A stretch of 14,936 nt of DNA from Gammaproteobacteria bacterium (GTDB lineage: Bacteria; Pseudomonadota; Gammaproteobacteria; Arenicellales; JAANXG01), in contig JAANXG010000057.1 in assembly GCA_018263405.1 (NCBI GenBank), positions 1-14,936 on the forward strand. The letters run 5' to 3'. Shown here in pieces: positions 1 to 6,263 of this stretch. Position numbers and translations under genes: made by a program. Under the pieces are notes generated by a model, which saw nothing but the letters and a program-made list of their open reading frames with translations, had not been told where the DNA came from and did not search any database. How positions within the stretch are numbered: position 1 is the first letter of the stretch; each line of letters opens with the position of its first letter.

Positions 1-70
1 TACGGAGCTAAGGATGCAATACCTCCCTGTACGCTCTGGCGAAAGCCTCCGTGCTTTCGACAGCCCTGAA

Positions 71-115
71 AGACAACCCTACCCCCACATTCTTGCACGG
101 GGTTATTGAGAACTT
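71..115. repeat. 45-bp repeat, copy 1 (probable mobile-element end)
   Basis: This 45-base stretch recurs without a mismatch at 5779-5823 in the same orientation. It ends in GAGAACTT. In the second copy that octamer has an inverted partner (AAGTTCTC at 5771-5778), but here the left neighbour is CCCTGAA, so only one end is present. Bases 1-70 have no recognisable gene and may be the interior of a longer element that starts outside the window. On the minus strand, its AAGTTCTCAATAA forms the last codons and stop of the gene at 103-888. The identity of the repeat is seen directly; its mobile nature is inferred. Confidence 0.7.
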
Positions 116-888
116 ACGTCCATTGCGGCTACGGCTTCGTCCAGACGGCCGGCAATACTTTGCGGATCGAACACGATCGGCGGCGGCCGGATCCCCGGCC
201 ACGCTTGCCTGATCAAAACTACGGCGAGCAGCAGTGTGTCATGACCGGGCTGTCCCCTGACGCCGCTGGCGTGGCGGACCAGTGCCTCCGCCTGAATCAC
301 GAATCCACGTCCGGTCTGATATCCCCGCAGATCGACGACCTCGTTGTTCGATACGGAATCAGCGTACCGCTGCACGGCTTTGCGCAGGAGCACCTCGGAG
401 AGTGAGAGTGCCGACCGAGCGGTCATGGGGCCGGTCTGGGCGAAGCTACCGTCGATCGCCGCGGCGGCCGAATCGATCGTAACGAGCGCCGCCTGCGGCG
501 TCGTTTCCGTCGCGCGCTCGAGCTGCACCAGGACGTCATTCGTAAACGGGGCGTTCCTGTCGCCAAGCTGGGGCTGGACGCGCTTGAAGATGCTCCGGAT
601 AGGCTCGCGCAGATGGTAGTCGGCCCCCGGAGCGCGGACCTGCAGGAGGGCGCGCGCGACACTCAGGTGGCCTTTGATTTTGAGTAGTGCCAGGCGGTAG
701 AAATCGGTGGGATCGAGTTGTCCGGCGGCTTGCGTGTATCCGGTTTCGATGGATGTTGACTTCGCCTCGGCCAGCCGGATTAGACCGGGTGTCGTGCGAT
801 CCGATTGAGCCGGGAGAAGGTGCGCGAAGATTTGGACAAACAGCAGGCTCGACACGGCGAGCCATCGCCACGGATTCGAATGTGTCAC
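103..888 (-). CDS. Hypothetical secreted or membrane-anchored helical protein
   Basis: I do not recognise this 261-residue protein. It starts with GTG behind a strong ribosome binding site (GGAGGAG, 8 bases upstream), which fixes the start. The N terminus looks like a signal peptide or anchor: a short segment with R8, a hydrophobic run at about residues 10-25, then a polar stretch (AQSDR). The rest is rich in Ala, Leu, Gln and Arg and looks mainly helical, with no Cys and no familiar catalytic motif. The last residues (SSQ) and the stop are encoded by the 45-bp repeat at 71-115, so the native C terminus may have been replaced or cut short. It lies downstream of doeB on the same strand, separated by about 350 bases, so it is probably transcribed separately. 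Expression looks plausible from the start signal; the function is unknown. Confidence 0.6.
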   Translation of the reverse strand: MTHSNPWRWLAVSSLLFVQIFAHLLPAQSDRTTPGLIRLAEAKSTSIETGYTQAAGQLDPTDFYRLALLKIKGHLSVARALLQVRAPGADYHLREPIRSIFKRVQPQLGDRNAPFTNDVLVQLERATETTPQAALVTIDSAAAAIDGSFAQTGPMTARSALSLSEVLLRKAVQRYADSVSNNEVVDLRGYQTGRGFVIQAEALVRHASGVRGQPGHDTLLLAVVLIRQAWPGIRPPPIVFDPQSIAGRLDEAVAAMDVSSQ

Positions 889-938
889 ATCACTTGCTCC
901 TCCTTCCAGGCATGCCCTTGGGGCGGGCCGCTCTATTT

Positions 939-957
939 GAATCCACGAGTGGGATTC
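939..957. promoter_or_regulatory. Small inverted repeat upstream of hypothetical gene
   Basis: GAATCC and GGATTC form perfect 6-base arms around ACGAGTG, with a further AC/GT pairing possible. The site is about 50 bases before the GTG start at 888, where an operator or leader hairpin could act. No regulator can be assigned. Nothing else in the 889-1046 stretch stands out. Confidence 0.2.
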
Positions 958-1046
958 ATCCAGTGCGATCCAGCTGGCTTGGCGTGAACTCCCGGAACCT
1001 TTGCCACGAGCCGGACGCCCGGTAGGCTCGGTGTGTTTGCAGTGGC

Positions 1047-1075
1047 CTAGTGTACCCCGTCACTAATATTGTAAC
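1047..1075 (+). mobile_element. Solitary terminal repeat of the 264-bp element family
   Basis: After CTAG, bases 1050-1075 (starting GTGTACCCCGTCACT) match the terminal repeat of the element at 9228-9491, with one mismatch to that element's right end (A for G at 1065). The match stops at 1075. No facing partner end can be found to the right before doeB, so this is a decayed or truncated copy. Read outward on the minus strand it contains TACAAT, a possible -10 facing the gene at 103-888, although without the upstream TG seen at 9465. Sequence identity is direct; calling it an element remnant is inferred. Confidence 0.65.
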
Positions 1076-1122
1076 GACGTGACTATAGCCTAGAAGTATA
1101 CATATCCGCAATAATTCCGGTG

Positions 1123-1149
1123 AAAAAAAGAACTTGCGCGCCTGTAAGT
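1123..1149 (-). terminator. Possible weak terminator of the eut/doe operon
   Basis: On the minus strand, about 90 bases after the doeB stop, a short stem (ACTT at 1149-1146 with AAGT at 1135-1132, around a GC-rich loop with some extra pairing) is followed after two bases by seven T residues (1129-1123). The T run is good but the stem is short, so this is only a candidate. Confidence 0.3.
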
Positions 1150-1240
1150 ATACTTTCCGGTTTTTCAGCTTGTTGCCGGGGCGGGCCCGCGACGAATGGT
1201 GATAGGTGTGCAGCGCGCCGGTTGATGGTGTTGGTGCGGC

Positions 1241-2233
1241 CTATTCGCGCGGCACGCCGATCACCGCGAGGCTATCGCCCATGCGGGTTGTGCCCGGGAA
1301 ATGCCGCCCCACCAGGATCCCGTCGATATTCGCCTGGTACTCGTGCGGCGCCTGTCCGGTCCGGCTGGTGTCGTGCACTCGGGCCACTGTGTCGCCTTCG
1401 GCGACCGATTCTCCGAGATCGACGCAGAACTCGACCAGGCCGACTGAATAGCAGGTCACGTAGCAACGGTGGTCGGGCATATCTATGTTGACCGTCGGTT
1501 CACTAGTCGCTTCGCCTTGCAGAATACCGGCATGAATTAGGAAGTTGCGCACACCGCGCCGGGTGATGCCCACACTTCGACGGGTCGTGGCGCCGCCGCC
1601 GCCCAGCTCCGTGGAGACAAATACCTTGCCCATTTCCTCGGCCGCGGTGTCGTACATCCCCATGCTGTCGAGCTCCAGTAACATCGCGCTGTAAGGCGCG
1701 TTGAACGCGCGCATCGCCGCCACGCAGGCGTCTTGTTGCGATTTATCTTCCAGCACATGGGCCGCGGCCAGTGGAACGAAATTCAGCGTTTTCCCGCCGG
1801 AATGAATGTCCAGCACATAATCGGACATCGGCAGCAGAGTACGTTGGAAGTAATCAGCGATTTTTTCAGTCACCGTACCGTCGGGCCTGCCGGGAAATAG
1901 ACGGTTCAGGTTGCCATTGTCGATGGGCGAGGTGCGCTTTGCCGCCTGGAACGCCGGGTAGTTCATCATCGGTACGACGATGACGCGGCCGCGCACGTCG
2001 TTTACGTCGATGCCGGACGCGAGATCGAGGAGGGCAACCGGGCCTTCGTACTCGTCCCCGTGGTTGGCGCCGGTCAGTATCGCCGTCGGTCCCGTGCCGT
2101 TCTTGATAATCGTAATGGGAATCATGACGGCGCCCCATGCCGAAGCGTCGTGGGAGTACGGCAGTTTTAAATGACCGTGATGGACGCCTTTCTTGTTGAA
2201 TTCGACGGTTGCCGTGATGGGGTTGTCGCGCAT
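1241..2233 (-). CDS. doeB: N-alpha-acetyl-L-2,4-diaminobutyrate deacetylase (DoeB/EutE)
   Basis: Zinc-dependent deacylase of the succinylglutamate desuccinylase/aspartoacylase family. It is the second step of ectoine breakdown, releasing acetate from N-alpha-acetyl-diaminobutyrate to give L-2,4-diaminobutyrate in the cytoplasm. The zinc motif GANHGDEYEG supplies His58 and Glu61, and VLDIHSGG supplies the third ligand, His144. STELGGGG carries a likely catalytic Glu. The sequence from MRDNPITATVEF onward reads as family-like over its whole length. I chose the ATG at 2233 (330 residues): it follows the doeA stop by 22 bases and has AGG 7 bases upstream. An in-frame ATG at 2314 would add 27 residues, overlap doeA by 59 bases and lack a ribosome binding site; it cannot be excluded. 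It is the last gene of the eutB-eutC-doeA-doeB unit. Confidence 0.9.
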   Translation of the reverse strand: MRDNPITATVEFNKKGVHHGHLKLPYSHDASAWGAVMIPITIIKNGTGPTAILTGANHGDEYEGPVALLDLASGIDVNDVRGRVIVVPMMNYPAFQAAKRTSPIDNGNLNRLFPGRPDGTVTEKIADYFQRTLLPMSDYVLDIHSGGKTLNFVPLAAAHVLEDKSQQDACVAAMRAFNAPYSAMLLELDSMGMYDTAAEEMGKVFVSTELGGGGATTRRSVGITRRGVRNFLIHAGILQGEATSEPTVNIDMPDHRCYVTCYSVGLVEFCVDLGESVAEGDTVARVHDTSRTGQAPHEYQANIDGILVGRHFPGTTRMGDSLAVIGVPRE

Positions 2234-2255
2234 GTCGAAGCCTGGGTACCTGTGG

Positions 2256-3428
2256 TCAAATATCCTTGACAATGAGTTTTCGGGTGACGTCGGCGAATGG
2301 CTCGCAGCCGTCATCGGTGACCAGCACCGGTTCGCTGATTTCCACGCCCCAATCGTTCATCCATATGCCCGGCATGAAATGAAAAGCCGTGTTGGGCTGG
2401 AGAATCGTTTTGTCGCCCGGGCGGATGCTGATGGTGTGCTCACCCCAATCCGGAGGATAATTCAAACCGATGGCGTACCCGCAGCGGGAATTCTTGACGA
2501 TCCCATGTTTTTCAATGGTCTTGCGCCACACCGCTTCCACCTGTTCGCACGTCACCCCGGGTTCCACGAATTTGAGTACGTCGTGAATCCCCTCGACTAC
2601 GATTTCGGCCGTATCGGCCAGGTTCTGAGGCGGGTCGCCGAGGTGAACGGTGCGGGCCATCGGTGCGTGGTAGCGGTGCCGGGCGGCAGCCAGTTCGATG
2701 ATGGTGGTCTCATTGGGTTTGAACGCTTCGTCCGTCCACGTTAAGTGCGGCGTTGAGGTGCCGACACCGGTCGGCAACATCGGGCAAATCGCCGTGTAGT
2801 CGCCACCGAATTCCTCGGTGCCGCGAATTTGCGCGTGGTAGATCTCGGCCGCGGCATCGCACTGCCGGACCCCGGGTTGAACGGCTTCGATCGCAACGTT
2901 CATGACTCGCTCCAGGATGCGCGAGGCCTGTTGCATATATTCGATTTCCCGGGGCGATTTGATCAGGCGGACCCAGTTCACCAGATTCCGCGCGTCGATA
3001 AACCGCGCGTTGGGAAGACCATGCCGAAGTGACTCGTTGGCCTGAGCCGTGAAGTAATAGGCATCCATTTCCACGCCAATGAATTTCCTGTCCCAGTTGC
3101 GGGTGTGGATGCAATCGGCCACGAATTCCATGGGGTGCTGCACGAGCGACTGTACGTATTCATCGGGGTAGGGAATGATACAGTCGTCTTTCAAGGTGGT
3201 AGTGACACGTGCCGCGTTTGCATCCATACCGCGTCCGATCCATACCGGATGGTCCTCGTTTAGTTCCACGAGGACCACCTGCGGCACGTAGAAAGACCAG
3301 CCGTCATAGCCGGTGAGATAGCACATGTTCGCCGGATTGGCGATGACCAGCAACTCGATGCCTCTGCGATGCATGGCTTCTTTGACGCGGTTTAACCGCG
3401 TTACGTACTCGTAACGTTCAAATCTCAT
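2256..3428 (-). CDS. doeA: Ectoine hydrolase (DoeA/EutD)
   Basis: This cytoplasmic enzyme hydrolyses the ring of ectoine to N-acetyl-diaminobutyrate, the entry step to catabolism. The 390 residues show the creatinase/prolidase (pita-bread) layout: an N-terminal creatinase-like domain (about 1-155) and a C-terminal M24-like domain (about 160-385). His228 lies in STPHLTW and a conserved Glu (363) lies in GVEISEP. Where metal-dependent M24 peptidases have two Asp ligands, this protein has Glu245 (IIEL) and Met257 (APMART). That pattern suits a creatinase-type hydrolase rather than an aminopeptidase and supports DoeA over a Pro-dipeptidase. The ATG lies 16 bases after the eutC stop, with GTGGGG upstream. 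DoeB follows directly, the usual pairing for these two enzymes. Confidence 0.92.
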   Translation of the reverse strand: MRFERYEYVTRLNRVKEAMHRRGIELLVIANPANMCYLTGYDGWSFYVPQVVLVELNEDHPVWIGRGMDANAARVTTTLKDDCIIPYPDEYVQSLVQHPMEFVADCIHTRNWDRKFIGVEMDAYYFTAQANESLRHGLPNARFIDARNLVNWVRLIKSPREIEYMQQASRILERVMNVAIEAVQPGVRQCDAAAEIYHAQIRGTEEFGGDYTAICPMLPTGVGTSTPHLTWTDEAFKPNETTIIELAAARHRYHAPMARTVHLGDPPQNLADTAEIVVEGIHDVLKFVEPGVTCEQVEAVWRKTIEKHGIVKNSRCGYAIGLNYPPDWGEHTISIRPGDKTILQPNTAFHFMPGIWMNDWGVEISEPVLVTDDGCEPFADVTRKLIVKDI

Positions 3429-3444
3429 TGACGTCTAACCCCAC

Positions 3445-4437
3445 TCACGTTGTTATGCTTGTGCCCGCGCCTCTGTCCAAGGTCACCTGGTAGGCGTGAT
3501 TGGCAATCGCGGTATCCTGGACGCCGGTTCCCGTCAAGTCGCATACCGTTATCATTGTGTCGCCGGTACGGCAGGTCTTTTTTCCGGCGATGATCTCGCC
3601 CAGTTCGTCCACGGAATAGTCTTCCGCTACCAGACCCGCGGCGACAGCCGAACGCAGTTCGCCCCGGGTCAAAGATTGACTGCGCCGGTCGCAAACGAAG
3701 CGATCGGCTTTGACGACGATCTCGGGGTCAAGTTCGTTTTTGTCGGGCGAATCGGAACCCATGGCGGTAATATGCTGACCCCGTTGCAACCAATCGGCCT
3801 GGATCACCGGGGCCCTGGCGGGCGTGGTAGTGATCACCACCTGTGACTCACGCACGCATTGCTCCGCGGTATCGGCGGTTTCTACCGGCACGCCGAGCTT
3901 TTCCGACATCCGGCGCGCGTAATCGGCGGCGCGTTCGGGATTACGCGCCCAGACCCGCACCCTATTGAAATTTCGCACCAAAGACAGCGCCTGTAATTGC
4001 AGGACGGCTTGGACCCCGGCTCCGATAATGCCGACGGAGTCGGGAGAATCCGGTGCGAGGTGTCTCGCCGCCACCGCGCCGGCTGCGGCGGTTCGTACAT
4101 CCGTCAAATATCCGTTGTCGAGCAACACGGATTTGAGGATACCGGTATCCGAGTCAAACAAGATCATTAAGCCGTTGAGGCTGGGCAGGCCTTTGGCCGG
4201 ATTATCGAAAAATCCCGGACTGGCCTTGATAGCAAACGCGTCCATTCCCGGGACATAAGCAGTTTTGACGTCCACCTCGCCGTGTTTCTCTTCGATGCTC
4301 ATGCTGAGTATCGGTGGCATTACAACGCCCCCCTGCGCGAGCGCGCCGAATGCCTGTTCGATAATATCCACGGCCTGGATGTCCAGCGTAATCGACTGTC
4401 GCAGTTCGCTTTCGGTGAGTATTCTGATATCGGGCAT
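3445..4437 (-). CDS. eutC: Ectoine utilization protein EutC (ornithine cyclodeaminase-like)
   Basis: A 330-residue member of the ornithine cyclodeaminase/mu-crystallin family. In ectoine-degrading bacteria EutC is encoded beside EutB and is thought to help turn 5-hydroxyectoine into ectoine; the exact reaction is less well established than for DoeA and DoeB. The N-terminal part carries Lys71 (AIKAS) and Arg115 (TDVRT), typical substrate-pocket positions of the family. The NAD-binding Rossmann fold starts at about 134 with GIIGAGVQA (136-144). GSDSPDKNELD holds the family's conserved Asp. A clear ribosome binding site (GGAGA) lies 7 bases before the ATG. It sits between eutB (47 bases upstream) and doeA (16 bases downstream). 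Context decides the name; by sequence alone it could be another cyclodeaminase-like dehydrogenase. Confidence 0.85.
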   Translation of the reverse strand: MPDIRILTESELRQSITLDIQAVDIIEQAFGALAQGGVVMPPILSMSIEEKHGEVDVKTAYVPGMDAFAIKASPGFFDNPAKGLPSLNGLMILFDSDTGILKSVLLDNGYLTDVRTAAAGAVAARHLAPDSPDSVGIIGAGVQAVLQLQALSLVRNFNRVRVWARNPERAADYARRMSEKLGVPVETADTAEQCVRESQVVITTTPARAPVIQADWLQRGQHITAMGSDSPDKNELDPEIVVKADRFVCDRRSQSLTRGELRSAVAAGLVAEDYSVDELGEIIAGKKTCRTGDTMITVCDLTGTGVQDTAIANHAYQVTLDRGAGTSITT

Positions 4438-4484
4438 TGTGTTTCTCCGAAGATATAAATCGCTTTGCTACATCTTACCGACCG

Positions 4485-5456
4485 TTAATACGGTACTTCG
4501 CCTCCCATGACCCGCGCAAACAGATCCATGTCTATATTCTTTCCAGAGACGACAACGACGATATTTCGACCCAACGCCAGGTCGAGATCATAAAGCAGGG
4601 GAACCAGTCCGATGGCCCCGGCGCCCTCGGCTATCCAGCCTTCGTGCCGGTAGAGATAGCGCATGGCTTCGGCGATATACAATTCCGGCACGGTCCGGAT
4701 GTCGTCTACGAGGTCGCGTACCATGCTGAAGGTATACCGATTGTCGAGTCCGATCCCACCGCCTAGCGAATCGGCGAGGGAAGTATGCTCCTCAACTTCG
4801 ACCGGCAGGCCCTTGCGGATACTTTCGTACATGGCGGCGCCTTTTTCCATGGACAGGCCGATGAGCCGTACACCCGGAACCAGGGTTTTCACGGCCAGTG
4901 CCACCCCGGCGATCAAACCACCCCCGGAGAGCGGCACGATTACGGTATCCAGTTCGGGATTGTCCTCCACCAGTTCGATGCCGATCGTTCCTTGGCCGGC
5001 CACGACATCGAAGTGGTCGAAGGGCGACACCTCCGTCATCCCCTGTTCCCGAACCAGCCGGTTTACTTCTTGCTGTGCTTCGTCCTGGCTGCTACCCCCG
5101 ATTTTGACGTTGCCGCCGACCGATTCGATCGCTTCAACCTTGTTTTCGGGAACCAGCTTGGACATGCAGATGTATGCCGGAATACCGAGACGGTGGGCGG
5201 CGTAAGCGACCGCCCGGCCGTGGTTGCCGGTGGATACGCAAACGACACCTTTCCTGGATTGCTCGGCCGACAGATTGGCGAGCGCATTTGCCGCACCCCG
5301 CAGTTTGAATGCGCCAATGGGTTGGGTAATTTCGAGCTTAAGCCGTACGTCGCGCTCATCATTGGACATGGACCAGGCCGGCACCAAGGGAGTACGCACG
5401 GCGATGCCGGCAATATTCTTGCGGGCAGCGTACAGGTCGTTGACTAGAATGGGCAT
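4485..5456 (-). CDS. eutB: Hydroxyectoine utilization dehydratase EutB (PLP-dependent)
   Basis: A fold-type II PLP enzyme of the threonine/serine dehydratase family, 323 residues. Lys51 in PIGAFKLRGA should hold the cofactor, STGNHG (75-80) is the substrate-carboxylate loop, and SGGGLIAG (177-184) binds the PLP phosphate. No C-terminal ACT regulatory domain follows, unlike biosynthetic threonine deaminase (IlvA), which points to a catabolic enzyme. With EutC it is proposed to act on hydroxyectoine, feeding ectoine to DoeA. It is the first gene of the four-gene minus-strand unit and is divergent from the P-II gene. The ATG at 5456 has only a weak ribosome binding site (AGTAAGAG). The usual third partner, EutA, is not next to it in this window. 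Confidence 0.87.
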   Translation of the reverse strand: MPILVNDLYAARKNIAGIAVRTPLVPAWSMSNDERDVRLKLEITQPIGAFKLRGAANALANLSAEQSRKGVVCVSTGNHGRAVAYAAHRLGIPAYICMSKLVPENKVEAIESVGGNVKIGGSSQDEAQQEVNRLVREQGMTEVSPFDHFDVVAGQGTIGIELVEDNPELDTVIVPLSGGGLIAGVALAVKTLVPGVRLIGLSMEKGAAMYESIRKGLPVEVEEHTSLADSLGGGIGLDNRYTFSMVRDLVDDIRTVPELYIAEAMRYLYRHEGWIAEGAGAIGLVPLLYDLDLALGRNIVVVVSGKNIDMDLFARVMGGEVPY

Positions 5457-5576
5457 GACTCTTACTCGGCCATTCGGCGGTGTATGGAAATTGGGAAACG
5501 GCGCACTTTCATCGATTTAGACAGGCCGGGTCAACAAACATCCGCGAAACATGGATAAATCGCCATATGAATTCCG

Positions 5577-5606
5577 TTGGGAAGGCTTCCCAAAGAAAAC
5601 TTTTCT
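5577..5606. promoter_or_regulatory. Two abutting perfect palindromes, possible operator of the eut/doe unit
   Basis: TTGGGAAG and CTTCCCAA form 8-base arms around one G (5577-5593). AGAAAA and TTTTCT form 6-base arms around one C immediately afterwards (5594-5606). Both are exact, both have a single central base, and they touch without a gap. They lie 120-150 bases upstream of the eutB start. Such symmetry suits binding of a dimeric regulator, for example one responding to ectoine breakdown products, but no regulator gene is in the window and the assignment is inference. They may instead belong to the repeat-derived DNA around them. Confidence 0.35.
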
Positions 5607-5681
5607 GCCGTTCATCCCTGATATCCTTACATATCCTTCCCCACGCGCCGTACTCATCCCTCCCCGCGAGCGCCCCGGTCA

Positions 5682-5703
5682 TGCACGGGGTTATCGAGCA
5701 GTT
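5682..5703 (+). repeat. Diverged partial copy of the 45-bp repeat
   Basis: These 22 bases (TGCACGGGGTTATCGAGCAG and two more) match the end of the 45-bp repeat with three differences. The matching part of the intact copy starts exactly 120 bases downstream, at 5802. The upstream half of the repeat is not preserved here apart from a CCCC block at 5673-5676. Confidence 0.5.
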
Positions 5704-5709
5704 ACACGC

Positions 5710-5739
5710 GGTCCCCCGTTTTTGTGAAACGGCGGGACC
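5710..5739. repeat. Strong GC-rich stem-loop between repeat copies
   Basis: GGTCCCCCGTTT pairs with AAACGGCGGGACC, 12 base pairs with one bulged C, around the loop TTGTG. It lacks a following T run on the plus strand, and on the minus strand it is followed by CGCG, so it does not look like a standard terminator. It lies between the diverged and intact repeat copies and could be part of a degenerate non-autonomous element or an RNA structure in the leader of a divergent transcript. Confidence 0.4.
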
Positions 5740-5769
5740 TGAAATCAATGCCTTATCGGCAATGAGCGG

Positions 5770-5827
5770 TAAGTTCTCAGACAACCCTACCCCCACATTC
5801 TTGCACGGGGTTATTGAGAACTTGCCG
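5770..5827. mobile_element. 58-bp mini-element containing the 45-bp repeat, copy 2
   Basis: The 45-base repeat at 5779-5823 is identical to 71-115. Here it is bracketed by AAGTTCTC (5771-5778) and GAGAACTT (5816-5823), an 8-base inverted repeat. The unit is flanked by an 8-base direct repeat, ATGAGCGG, at 5762-5769 and 5828-5835, which resembles a target-site duplication. Inverted ends, direct flanks and a second copy in the window together suggest a tiny non-mobile derivative of an insertion element. No transposase is present. The repeats are seen; the transposition origin is inferred. Confidence 0.45.
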
Positions 5828-5853
5828 ATGAGCGGGCAAATTCAGCCTCTTAG

Positions 5854-5882
5854 GTCATAGAAGCGCCTCAATTCGATACAAT
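5854..5882 (+). promoter_or_regulatory. Candidate promoter of the P-II gene operon
   Basis: TACAAT at 5877-5882 is a good sigma-70 -10 hexamer, 42 bases before the TTG start. At 17-base spacing the -35 position reads GTCATA, only three matches to TTGACA, so an activator may be needed. No convincing sigma-54 (GG-N10-GC) site was found here, though P-II genes often have one. Confidence 0.35.
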
Positions 5883-5924
5883 CCGGGCTCATACGACTCA
5901 GGCAAACACCACGGGTGGCGATCA

Positions 5925-6263
5925 TTGAAACTCATTACAGCGATTATTAAACCTTTTAAACTGGACGATGTACGCGATGCAATGGGCGAAATCGGGATTA
6001 AGGGCATGACCGTCACGGAAGTGAAAGGCTTTGGAAGACAAAAAGGGCATACCGAGCTTTATCGCGGCGCCGAGTATGTGGTGGACTTCTTGCCCAAGAT
6101 CAAGATCGAAGTTGCGGTCGCCAGCGAAGTGCTCGACGATGTGATGGAAGCCATCGTCAACGCGGCACGAAGCAACAAGATTGGAGACGGCAAGATATTC
6201 GTCACGGACCTGGAGAGGGTGGTCCGAATCCGGACCGGCGAAACGGACCAGGATGCGCTGTAA
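5925..6263 (+). CDS. glnB: P-II family nitrogen regulatory protein (GlnB/GlnK)
   Basis: A 112-residue trimeric cytoplasmic signal protein that reads 2-oxoglutarate, ATP/ADP and glutamine status and adjusts partners such as the NtrB kinase, the GlnE adenylyltransferase or ammonium channels. The sequence follows the family along its full length: IIKPFKLDDV at the start, the T-loop GFGRQKGHTELYRGAEY with the uridylylation site Tyr51, and GKIGDGKIFV plus RIRTGE at the end. Asp54 in the T-loop (VVDFLP) is GlnB-like, while the C-terminal part looks closer to GlnK. There is no amtB beside it, so glnB is the better name but not certain. It starts with TTG; GGTGG 6 bases upstream supports this, and no ATG or GTG is available in frame just upstream. 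Its end overlaps the Sel1 gene by 11 bases, suggesting co-transcription. Confidence 0.93.
   Translation: MKLITAIIKPFKLDDVRDAMGEIGIKGMTVTEVKGFGRQKGHTELYRGAEYVVDFLPKIKIEVAVASEVLDDVMEAIVNAARSNKIGDGKIFVTDLERVVRIRTGETDQDAL

Larger units (their letters stand above)
5457..5924. other. 468-bp divergent intergenic region between eutB and the P-II gene
   Basis: This stretch separates two divergent transcription units and must contain both promoters. It holds two adjacent odd-centred palindromes (5577-5606), a diverged copy (5682-5703) and an intact copy (5779-5823) of the 45-bp repeat, a strong stem-loop (5710-5739), and a -10-like TACAAT before the P-II gene. Open frames here are short and lack start signals and family resemblance; I treat the region as non-coding. 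Each structure has its own entry. Confidence 0.6.

Noticed and set aside
8..202. A 64-codon minus-strand frame at the left edge
   Set aside because: It runs through the 45-bp repeat and antisense-frame region of the neighbouring gene, with no start signal; it may be element interior but cannot be supported as a gene.
1181..1194. GCGGGCCCGC palindrome downstream of doeB considered as a terminator
   Set aside because: It has no loop and no T run, so it would not form a normal terminator hairpin.
2234..2314. Longer DoeB start overlapping doeA by 59 bases
   Set aside because: No ribosome binding site and no family resemblance in the added 27 residues; kept only as an alternative.
5509..5860. 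Open frames of about 95 and 126 codons in the eutB/P-II intergenic region
   Set aside because: They lie in repeats and palindromes, lack start signals and show no family-like sequence.
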